DNA of 13,088 nucleotides, taken from contig CAMYOP010000041.1 of the NCBI GenBank assembly GCA_947260045.1, positions 1-13,088 on the forward strand. The letters are read 5' to 3'. Each line of letters starts with the position of its first letter. Positions within the stretch are counted from its first letter, which is position 1. The position numbers were made by a program, and so were the translations under genes. Under the pieces are notes generated by a model, which saw nothing but the letters and a program-made list of their open reading frames with translations, made no database searches and was not told the origin of the DNA. The stretch comes from an uncultured Desulfobulbaceae bacterium. GTDB taxonomy: Bacteria > Desulfobacterota > Desulfobulbia > Desulfobulbales > Desulfobulbaceae. Shown here in pieces: positions 7,426 to 13,088 of the stretch.

Positions 7426-7711
7426 CAGTTTTCCTCCTCTTCGGGAAGCGATCCTTCACATTAACTGCAAAATCGGGACAATGAATCTCGCAAAAACGAC
7501 AGCCAATACAGAGGTCAGGTTCTTCTATATATGGTTTCCCTGACTTACGAACCTTTATTATCTGTTTTGGGCAAAAGGCGATACAAATACCACAGGCCTT
7601 GCACCAATCGAGGTAAAAGGAGACATTATAGTACTTCTTTTTCAAGGAAGCGCCATCCTGCTCCCTGTCATTTTCACCACCATTCTCTGTGGTCTTATTT
7701 TGATTCTTCAT
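7418..7711 (-). CDS. korD: Ferredoxin-type 2x4Fe-4S delta subunit (KorD)
   Basis: This 97-residue electron-transfer subunit has two classical CX2CX2CX3CP cluster motifs: Cys37, 40, 43, 47 and Cys68, 71, 74, 78. It passes electrons from the catalytic subunits to soluble ferredoxin. The first ~25 residues are polar and charged (many Asn, Glu, Lys) and look disordered. A longer frame from a TTG at 7747 exists. I prefer ATG 7709-7711 because ATG is favoured and the extra 12 residues resemble nothing, though the Shine-Dalgarno match (GGAA) is modest. It is the first gene of korDABC and faces the TRAP operon across the shared spacer. The order ferredoxin-alpha-beta-gamma is common for Kor systems in Desulfobacterota and other anaerobes. 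Confidence 0.88.
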   Translation of the reverse strand: MKNQNKTTENGGENDREQDGASLKKKYYNVSFYLDWCKACGICIAFCPKQIIKVRKSGKPYIEEPDLCIGCRFCEIHCPDFAVNVKDRFPKRRKTDV

Positions 7712-7979
7712 TAATTTCCATTTCCCATAAGGTGAAGAACAGCGCAAAAAAATTCTTCACTGCACGATAAGTTTCATCACAGCGTAGAAGACTTTCTCAA
7801 CTCTCTTTCAGCATACAGGCTTGATACGCATAAATCGAGAAAATCTGAATGCATAGCCTAAAAAAGCAAAAAAACTATTTTCTTGTAATGGCAATTGGAC
7901 TTGCTATAGTGGTTAACTGTTCTATTTGAATTCCCGAAATAAGCACTTGCATGATCTCAAATAATTAAAGGAGGTTACA
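7712..7979. promoter_or_regulatory. Divergent regulatory region between korDABC (-) and the TRAP operon (+)
   Basis: This 268-base AT-rich spacer contains no gene. It must hold both promoters. For the plus side, TTGTAA and TATAGT are listed separately, with a strong ribosome binding site AAAGGAGG six bases before the ATG at 7980. For the minus side, the best candidate is weak: TTCAGA (7849-7844) and TATCAA (7826-7821) on the minus strand with 17 bases between them, giving a leader near 100 bases. Short palindromes CAATTG, ATGCAT and GAATTC are present, but no long operator-like inverted repeat was seen. Confidence 0.6.
7883..7910 (+). promoter_or_regulatory. Candidate sigma-70-type promoter of the TRAP operon
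   Basis: TTGTAA (7883-7888) and TATAGT (7905-7910) are separated by 16 bases, with matches of four and five to the consensus hexamers. Transcription would start near 7917 and give a leader of about 63 bases. The same stretch contains a near-miss to a sigma-54 site (TGGCA and TTGC at 7889-7904) with one extra base between the two halves, so sigma-70 is preferred. Confidence 0.45.
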
Positions 7980-8951
7980 ATGAGGAAGGGGCTGTTTTTA
8001 TCAATTATCGTGGCAGCAACTGTTTTTATGACGCAAACCTTTGTTCAGGCAAAAACCACGTTTGTTACCATCGGCACCGGTGGCATTACCGGTGTCTATT
8101 ATCCAACGGGTGGCGCTATTGCTAAAATGGTTAATAAAAAAAGAGATCAATACGGTATTCGAGCCACAGTTGAGTCTACCGGCGGTTCTGTCTTTAATGT
8201 CAACTCCGTCATGAGCGGAGACCTTGATTTCGGAATAGTCCAGTCTGACAGACAATATCAGGCGGTGAAAGGTATGGCGGACTGGGAAGATAAAGGGCCC
8301 CAGGAAAATCTTCGAGCTGTCTTCTCCATTCATCCCGAATCTGTCACCCTTATCGTAGCTGTTGATTCAGGTATCACGGATATCAAAGACCTCAAAGGGA
8401 AAAAGGTTAACATCGGTAACCCCGGATCTGGTCAACGACAAAATTCCATAGATGCACTCAACAGTGTTGGTATTGATTTCGAAAAAGATATCAAAGCTGA
8501 AAACGTAAAGGCTGCTGAAGCACCAGGCCTTCTCCAAGATGACAGAATCGACGCATTTTTCTATACAGTTGGTCATCCTAATGGCGCCATCAAAGAGGCT
8601 ACCTCTGGCGCCCGAAAAGTTAGATTTGCTTCAATTACAGGCATTGAAAAATTATTAGGCCAGTATCCTTATTACGCAAAATCAGCTATCCCCATCTCCT
8701 TCTACCCAGGTGCAGAAAACGCTGCAGATCCTGAAACTTTTGGCGTAAAAGCCACTTTTGTCACATCAGCAAAAGTGCCAGATAACGTTGTCTATGCCCT
8801 TACTAAGGAAGTTTTTGATAACCTGGATGACTTCAAAAAACTTCATCCTGCTTATAATGGTCTAACCAAGGAATCCATGCTAGAAGGGCTATCTGCTCCA
8901 CTCCATCCTGGCGCTATTAAGTATTTTAAAGAAGCAGGTATGATAAAATAA
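7980..8951 (+). CDS. TAXI-family TRAP transporter solute-binding protein
   Basis: This is the periplasmic substrate-binding subunit of a TRAP transporter of the TAXI type, which drives uptake by an ion gradient rather than ATP. It is 323 residues, the usual length. A signal peptide covers residues 1-24 (MRKG, a hydrophobic core, then VQA before KTT), with likely cleavage after Ala24. Family hallmarks are TIGTGGITGVYYPTGGAI at the mature N terminus, VESTGGSVFNVNSV, DFGIVQSD, and the NIGNPGSGQRQN segment. A very strong ribosome binding site, AAAGGAGG, precedes the ATG. It is the first gene of an operon with the fused permease and a UspA protein. TAXI substrates are poorly known; glutamate, glutamine and C5 dicarboxylates such as 2-oxoglutarate have been linked to some members. 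The substrate here cannot be told from sequence. Confidence 0.93.
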   Translation: MRKGLFLSIIVAATVFMTQTFVQAKTTFVTIGTGGITGVYYPTGGAIAKMVNKKRDQYGIRATVESTGGSVFNVNSVMSGDLDFGIVQSDRQYQAVKGMADWEDKGPQENLRAVFSIHPESVTLIVAVDSGITDIKDLKGKKVNIGNPGSGQRQNSIDALNSVGIDFEKDIKAENVKAAEAPGLLQDDRIDAFFYTVGHPNGAIKEATSGARKVRFASITGIEKLLGQYPYYAKSAIPISFYPGAENAADPETFGVKATFVTSAKVPDNVVYALTKEVFDNLDDFKKLHPAYNGLTKESMLEGLSAPLHPGAIKYFKEAGMIK

Positions 8952-8987
8952 GACAATCTGCAAGAAGTATTAGAAAAGCATCATCAC

Positions 8988-9057
8988 AAAGGGATGATTT
9001 ATTAAAATGCAAACTTATTTGCCTACAAGTTTGAATTAATAATTTATCCCTTTTTTT
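8988..9057 (+). terminator. Long interrupted hairpin with T-run between SBP and permease genes
   Basis: AAAGGGAT (8988-8995) pairs with ATCCCTTT (9046-9053). Inside this, TTATTAA (8999-9005) pairs with TTAATAA (9036-9042), and CAAACTT (9010-9016) pairs with AAGTTTG (9027-9033) around a ten-base loop. The stem is almost continuous apart from one mismatch and a small internal loop. Seven T bases (9051-9057) overlap and follow the 3' arm. This fits an intrinsic terminator or attenuator, or an RNA-stabilising element that lets the solute-binding protein be made in excess over the permease, as is often required in binding-protein-dependent systems. Confidence 0.65.
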
Positions 9058-9095
9058 ATTTTACTAGGCTGCAGTACGTTCATATGGTCTGAACT

Positions 9096-11165
9096 TTGAA
9101 AAACATTGTTATCGAAAAAGCTGACACTGGCCTTGCGGCAGCTCAAAAAATTGCCGCTGCAGAAGAAGGTATTGGTAGACAACCTTCAGGCTGGCAAAAG
9201 TATCTCATCCCAACCATTGCTCTTTGCTGGTCTCTCTTCCAACTGGCTATTGCCAAATGGGTTACACTTGACTCAACCTATATCCGCTCTATCCATTTGG
9301 CCTTTGCCATGGCCTTGGTGTTTCTCAATTATCCTCTCTTAAAAAAACCCCTATTCGGCCTCAAATTTCTAGCTGAGCACCGAAACATCCCAATTCTTGA
9401 CATGCTCATTGCTTTATCAGCAGTCTGTGCATCGCTTTATATTATTCTCGATTACGATGGTATAATAAACAGATACGGTTCGCCCAACACAAAAGACATA
9501 ATCGCTGGAATTGTTTTAGTTATACTTTTACTTGAAGCTGCCAGGCGTACTATTGGTCCTGCTCTCCCCTTTATTGCCAGTTGTTTTATTGGCTATGCTT
9601 TCCTTGGCCCTTACATGCCTGACCTGATAGCTTTTAAAGGAACATCTCTCAATAGATTCGTTGGCCAGATGACCATGTCCACAGAAGGTATTTACGGTAT
9701 ACCGCTTGATGTTTCTGCCACCATTGTTTTTTTATTTGTCCTCTTTGGTGCCATGCTCGACAAGGCTGGAGCTGGTAATTACTTTATACAAGTAGCCTTA
9801 AGCCTGCTTGGACGCTTCAAAGGAGGGCCAGCAAAAGCGGCTATAATGGGAAGTGGCCTCACTGGCCTTGTTTCGGGATCGTCTATTGCCAACATTGTCA
9901 CGACTGGAACATTTACCATCCCTATGATGAAAAAAGTTGGCTATCCTCCGACCAAGGCGGCTGCAATTGAAGTTGCCGCTTCAACAGACGGCCAACTGGC
10001 TCCGCCAATTATGGGCGCGGCCGCTTTTATCATCGCCGAATATGTCAATGTTCCCTATGTCGAAGTGGTCAAAGCCGCTGCTATCCCTGCCTTTGCAAGC
10101 TATGCCGCCCTTTTTTACATCTCGCACATAGAAGCCTCAAAACTTGGCCTCAGAGGCCTATCCAGAAAAGAACTCCCTCAGTTTGTCAAAACCTTTTTAT
10201 CAGGTGTTCATTTTCTTATTCCTCTTTCTATGCTGCTCTATGAGTTAATTATTGTGCGTCATTCTCCAGAGCTTGCCGCCTTTAACGCCATCTGGGTCAT
10301 GGCGGTCATTATGCTTTTTCAGTACCCTATCAGGGCATATAATAAAAAGGAACCCATACTTCCTGCCGTAAAACATGCACTTCTCACCATTTTAGCAGCC
10401 CTTGTTTCCGGGGCACGTAATATGGTAACGGTTGCCCTGGCAACAGCATCAGCCGGAATCATCGTCGGTGTTGTTTCCCTTGGCCTGGGTGGGCTCATCA
10501 CCGAAGTCATAGATGTTCTTGCCATGGGTAATGTCTTTCTGCTGCTTATAATTACAGCTATAACAAGTCTAATAATCGGCATGGGCTTACCGACAACAGC
10601 AACCTATATCGTCATGGCCTCGTTGACGGCTCCAGCCATAGTAGAAATTGGGGGAATGCACGACTTTGTGGTTCCACTTATGTCAGCCCATCTTTTCTGT
10701 TTTTATTTTGGAATTTTAGCTGATGACACTCCACCTGTCGGACTAGCTGCTTACGCTGCTGCAGCAATTGCTAAATCTCCTCCAATCCCGACAGGTTTAC
10801 AGGCCTTCATGTATGATATCCGGACCGCAATCTTGCCATTTATGTTTATCTTTAACTCAGATTTAATTCTCCATAACGTCCAATCCTGGATTCAGGGAAT
10901 TCTTATTTTTGTTATGACCTGTTTTGGCAACTTTGCCTTTGCCTCTGCAACCCAGGGATGGTTCATTACCAAAAACAGATGGTATGAGATTCCCTTTTTC
11001 CTCTCGGTCACCCTTATCCTCATGCGACCTGACCTCATAGCTCAATGGCTCGGCATTGCCCACGAGCAGCGTTACTGGACATACTGTATAGGCATGATAC
11101 TCTTTGCTGGTATCTATCTCTTTCAATTACCTCGAAAGAAAAACATTCAAATGCAAAGCATATAA
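9096..11165 (+). CDS. TRAP transporter fused permease (DctQ-DctM type, TAXI-associated)
   Basis: This 689-residue inner-membrane protein joins the small (DctQ-like) and large (DctM-like) TRAP permease subunits, as is usual for TAXI systems. The N-terminal ~150 residues hold several membrane helices ending in LLEAARRTIGPALP, a linker motif of fused permeases. The DctM part carries GLVSGSSIANIVTTGTFTIP (about 257-276) and AASTDGQLAPPIMGAAAF (about 294-311), and later IGMGLPTTATYIV and ADDTPPVGLAAYAAAAIA, the paired re-entrant motifs that form the substrate and ion path. Extra hydrophobic segments at ~600-680 end the protein. The start is a TTG at 9096: an in-frame stop lies four bases upstream, and no ATG with a ribosome site follows closely. 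The Shine-Dalgarno match is poor, so low translation relative to the binding protein is plausible. Confidence 0.93.
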   Translation: MKNIVIEKADTGLAAAQKIAAAEEGIGRQPSGWQKYLIPTIALCWSLFQLAIAKWVTLDSTYIRSIHLAFAMALVFLNYPLLKKPLFGLKFLAEHRNIPILDMLIALSAVCASLYIILDYDGIINRYGSPNTKDIIAGIVLVILLLEAARRTIGPALPFIASCFIGYAFLGPYMPDLIAFKGTSLNRFVGQMTMSTEGIYGIPLDVSATIVFLFVLFGAMLDKAGAGNYFIQVALSLLGRFKGGPAKAAIMGSGLTGLVSGSSIANIVTTGTFTIPMMKKVGYPPTKAAAIEVAASTDGQLAPPIMGAAAFIIAEYVNVPYVEVVKAAAIPAFASYAALFYISHIEASKLGLRGLSRKELPQFVKTFLSGVHFLIPLSMLLYELIIVRHSPELAAFNAIWVMAVIMLFQYPIRAYNKKEPILPAVKHALLTILAALVSGARNMVTVALATASAGIIVGVVSLGLGGLITEVIDVLAMGNVFLLLIITAITSLIIGMGLPTTATYIVMASLTAPAIVEIGGMHDFVVPLMSAHLFCFYFGILADDTPPVGLAAYAAAAIAKSPPIPTGLQAFMYDIRTAILPFMFIFNSDLILHNVQSWIQGILIFVMTCFGNFAFASATQGWFITKNRWYEIPFFLSVTLILMRPDLIAQWLGIAHEQRYWTYCIGMILFAGIYLFQLPRKKNIQMQSI

Positions 11166-11208
11166 CAGCCTGTAGAAGATTAAATCATTACCACTTAGGG
11201 AGTCTGTC

Positions 11209-11670
11209 ATGTCTACAGTAAATAAAATCATGGTTCCCCTCACTTTTTCAAAATACTCCGGCCCCCTGCTAAACTACGGAATTAGCATGGCAAGCGCACT
11301 TGAAAGTCATATTATTCTGGTAAATGTCATCAATGAAAAAGATGTTGAGACAGTTCAAAGAATCAGCTCTTTTGGCTATGACGTAGACGCAGAACATTAT
11401 GTAGAAGAAGTTGAAAAACAGAGAATCGAACTCCTTGAAACCATGCTGCAAAAAGTATCTTTTCCCAAAGAAAAAATACGAATGATATTTAAAGTTGGAA
11501 ACCCAGCCCAAACCCTTCTTCAGCTCGTTAAACAGGAGGGGATAGACATGATTATTATGGGTGTAAAAGGTCAGTCTGACCTCATGCATGGTTTTACTGG
11601 ATCGGTTGCTGAAAAAATTTTTCGAAGATCCCCGGTACCGGTTCTCTCCTATCGCCAGAAAAAAGAATAA
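11209..11670 (+). CDS. Universal stress protein, UspA family, ATP-binding type
   Basis: A single-domain 153-residue Usp protein with the Rossmann-like fold. The start KIMVPLTFSKYS and the strand HIILVNVI are typical. The nucleotide-binding signature G-2X-G-9X-G-S is complete (GVKGQSDLMHGFTGSV, about residues 119-134), so ATP binding is expected, unlike UspA proper which lacks it. The C-terminal PVPVLSYR strand closes the sheet and is the dimer edge. AGGGAG lies six bases before the ATG. The gene follows the permease by 43 bases. Usp genes at the end of TRAP operons are known, for example TeaD beside TeaABC in Halomonas, where the Usp protein adjusts transport. A similar regulatory role is therefore a reasonable inference. 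Confidence 0.92.
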   Translation: MSTVNKIMVPLTFSKYSGPLLNYGISMASALESHIILVNVINEKDVETVQRISSFGYDVDAEHYVEEVEKQRIELLETMLQKVSFPKEKIRMIFKVGNPAQTLLQLVKQEGIDMIIMGVKGQSDLMHGFTGSVAEKIFRRSPVPVLSYRQKKE

Positions 11671-11749
11671 TGGTTTTTCAAATATTTCACCTGAAAACGT
11701 TACCGAATATTGTAGACACATAACACTTTAAGTTCACCAAACAAATCGA

Positions 11750-12253
11750 ATGCTCTATTTTGCTTATGGCTCCAACTTATCTGTTAAAAGAATGCAAGCA
11801 CGCGTGCCTTCAGCACAGAAATTAACCGTTGCGAAACTCTTCAAACACTCCCTTCTCTTTCACAAAATAGGCAGAGATAATTCAGCAAAATGTGATGCTT
11901 ATGAAACTGGAAACAAAGAGCATTACGTATTAGGGGTGGTTTATGACATTTCTTCTGATGAGAAAAAATATCTGGATGCTGCAGAGGGCTTAGGCAAGGG
12001 GTATGAGATTAAAGAAGTAAAGATCCATACTCCTTTGCAAGAATTGCTTATGGTCTATACCTATTACGCTACCAGGATAGATGCACATTTAACGCCCTTT
12101 GACTGGTATAAAATTCATGTCCTACAGGGAATGTATGAACATGATTTTCCCAAAGAGTACATTCTTTCTGTCAAAAAAGTGACTGCATCTGAAGATAAAA
12201 ACCTTAAAAGGCGTAGCTGCGAACTTTCCATCTATAAAAAAACATTACAATAA
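11750..12253 (+). CDS. Gamma-glutamylcyclotransferase-like (AIG2/GGCT fold) protein
   Basis: The 167-residue protein starts with MLYFAYGSNLS, the phosphate-loop-like YGSN motif of the GGCT/AIG2 superfamily, which releases 5-oxoproline from gamma-glutamyl amines or peptides. The catalytic glutamate is expected at Glu79 in LDAAEGLGKGYE, in the typical setting before a conserved Tyr. VLGVVYDIS is the strand before it, and VYTYYA and WYKIHVLQGMYEHDFP are typical C-terminal elements of this family. No signal peptide is present, so it should be cytoplasmic. No clear Shine-Dalgarno sequence precedes the ATG at 11750. The natural substrate cannot be deduced: glutathione-derived, gamma-glutamylamine and antibiotic-tailoring members all share these motifs. 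It lies 79 bases after the Usp gene and may be independent of it. Confidence 0.85.
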   Translation: MLYFAYGSNLSVKRMQARVPSAQKLTVAKLFKHSLLFHKIGRDNSAKCDAYETGNKEHYVLGVVYDISSDEKKYLDAAEGLGKGYEIKEVKIHTPLQELLMVYTYYATRIDAHLTPFDWYKIHVLQGMYEHDFPKEYILSVKKVTASEDKNLKRRSCELSIYKKTLQ

Positions 12254-12262
12254 ACACTTCCC

Positions 12263-12290
12263 AGCACCAAACAGAGTGCTTCCTGTTTTC
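12263..12290 (+). terminator. Weak candidate terminator after the GGCT-like gene
   Basis: AGCAC (12263-12267) and GTGCT (12276-12280) can form a five-base-pair stem with an eight-base loop, followed by TCCTGTTTTC. The stem is short and the T-run is interrupted, so termination would be partial at best. Confidence 0.25.
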
Positions 12291-12374
12291 TCCAATATAC
12301 GATATCTTACAAATGGGTCCACAACTTGCATATACCTGGTTGAAGCAAAACAGTTCACCCCCCAGGAGGATCTC

Positions 12375-12566
12375 ATGGATATCGGTCCCAGCAGTTTGGC
12401 AAATAGGGAAATAGCAATAAATCAGGCAAACGTTGGTCAAGAAGTACTCAGCAAAACACTTGAGAAAACTGAAGAAAACAAAAAAGTTGAAGAAACGGCC
12501 AAGCCAGAACCCCAGCACAATGATAATAGCCAGAAACAGGAGGGCAGGATAGACACCTACGCCTGA
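12375..12566 (+). CDS. Small hypothetical protein (63 residues)
   Basis: No named family is certain. The start is set by a strong AGGAGG five bases before the ATG at 12375. A longer frame from GTG 12276 exists, but its extra 33 residues lack any recognisable feature. The product begins MDIGPSSLANREIAINQANVG, has a helical Ala/Gln/Val-rich first half, and then a very polar Glu/Lys/Asn/Gln-rich tail ending GRIDTYA. The MDI start followed by a short amphipathic helix with Gln/Asn resembles the small YjfB-type putative motility proteins, but the resemblance is slight. No signal peptide, cysteine pair or membrane segment is seen. It lies alone between the GGCT-like gene and a convergent aldo/keto reductase gene. 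Confidence 0.6.
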   Translation: MDIGPSSLANREIAINQANVGQEVLSKTLEKTEENKKVEETAKPEPQHNDNSQKQEGRIDTYA

Positions 12567-12684
12567 TTGGGTATGGCCGTTACATACAATACGGTTGCCA
12601 GCATTACAAAAAGGTAATCACATCCATCATTATTACACGCTTGTAGCAAACAAGTGCTGCGCAGCTGATGAACAACACCTTCCT
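12567..12684. other. Convergent intergenic spacer
   Basis: This 118-base spacer lies between the small protein gene and the convergent aldo/keto reductase. It contains the ten-base perfect palindrome GCTGCGCAGC (12656-12665) and a small hairpin CTTGT/ACAAG just before it. No T-run follows either, so no terminator is called. Confidence 0.5.
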
Positions 12685-13088
12685 CTATAATATTCCTCTG
12701 TAAAAAGCCATTCGTGAGGCATACGGCTTAAAAATTGCTGCGATCTTGTCCTTTTCGCTCCCAGATAGACCTTGCATAGATTCAGAAGAAGTCAAAGCCA
12801 GGACTTCCTCTTGACTGGCACAGCCCACAATTGGCAGGGTTATATTGCAGGTCAAAGCAAAACGTACAAGTTGTTGTGGCGTAATCTTGTACTTGGGAAG
12901 TATATAATGTCCTGCCCCAAGTACCTTCATACCAATTATCTCTACTCCTTTTTTCTGAGCAGCACTGGCTGTCAGGGTAAGAAACCCTCCCATTACTTCC
13001 TCAACTGGATTTACAGGCATGAGAACCGAATCAACGGGCCAGGATTCTACCGCTTTTGTTAAAATGTATGGATCATGGTGTCCCGTGA
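12685..13088 (-). CDS. Aldo/keto reductase, C-terminal part (5' end outside window)
   Basis: The frame stays open from the window edge and ends at TAG 12685, giving about 134 C-terminal residues of a usual ~280-340. Reading in, TGHHDPYILTKAVE and WPVDSVLMPVNPVE are typical of aldo/keto reductases, followed by KGVEIIGMKVLGAG (the strand and loop that carry cofactor contacts), then ITPQQLVRFALT and LPIVGCASQEEV, which correspond to the late TIM-barrel strands near the NADPH phosphate site. The ATG at 13020 is internal. The catalytic Asp-Tyr-Lys-His set lies mostly outside the window. No ferredoxin or other C-terminal extension is present, unlike some anaerobe homologues. Its substrate is unknown. 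Confidence 0.88.
   Translation of the reverse strand, partial: TGHHDPYILTKAVESWPVDSVLMPVNPVEEVMGGFLTLTASAAQKKGVEIIGMKVLGAGHYILPKYKITPQQLVRFALTCNITLPIVGCASQEEVLALTSSESMQGLSGSEKDKIAAIFKPYASRMAFYRGIL

Noticed and set aside
7889..7904. Sigma-54-like element (TGGCA ... TTGC) upstream of the TRAP operon
   Set aside because: The spacing between the GG and GC elements is one base too long, and sigma-54 sites tolerate this poorly. A sigma-70 reading of the same region fits better.
12656..12665. Palindrome GCTGCGCAGC as an attachment or operator site
   Set aside because: Ten bases in a convergent spacer, with no integrase, repeat partner or promoter nearby.
12685..13020. Complete 111-residue gene starting at ATG 13020
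   Set aside because: The frame remains open to the window edge, and the upstream residues match aldo/keto reductases, so this is the end of a longer gene.

Overview
The window looks like chromosomal core-genome DNA of an anaerobic bacterium. A sulfate-reducing or related Desulfobacterota, Desulfobulbales-like, is my best guess. I infer this from the gene set (a four-subunit ferredoxin-dependent 2-oxoacid oxidoreductase, a TAXI-type TRAP transporter with a companion universal stress protein, and a MJ0042-type zinc-ribbon membrane protein) and from general protein similarity. No rRNA or marker gene fixes the taxonomy. Coding density is high. I see no mobile element, CRISPR array or tRNA.

Layout. 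1-2417 (+): the 3' end of serC (phosphoserine aminotransferase), a radical SAM protein whose start overlaps the serC stop, and rlmN (23S rRNA/tRNA adenine-C2 methyltransferase). 2468-4564 (-): a two-gene cluster made of a membrane zinc-ribbon/sensor/HAMP protein with no output domain, then a 328-residue protein of unknown function with what looks like an internal duplication. 4828-7711 (-): a compact korDABC operon for a 2-oxoacid (probably 2-oxoglutarate):ferredoxin oxidoreductase. 7712-7979: the divergent regulatory region. 7980-11670 (+): a TAXI TRAP solute-binding protein, a long hairpin with a T-run, a fused TRAP permease and a UspA-family protein. 11750-12566 (+): a gamma-glutamylcyclotransferase-like protein and a small 63-residue protein with a strong ribosome binding site. 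12685-13088 (-): the 3' part of an aldo/keto reductase that runs off the window.

How the parts may work together. The kor operon would convert 2-oxoglutarate (or a related 2-oxoacid) and CoA to the acyl-CoA, CO2 and reduced ferredoxin. The TRAP system next door, read in the opposite direction from a shared 268-bp spacer, would import an organic acid or amino acid. A uptake-plus-oxidation link is an attractive inference but is not proven by the sequence. The most unusual items are the ~24-bp interrupted hairpin between the solute-binding protein and the permease genes, the sensor-like protein without an output domain paired with the duplicated-domain protein, and the CX4CX2C radical SAM motif. 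I found no clear sign of an entirely new system.
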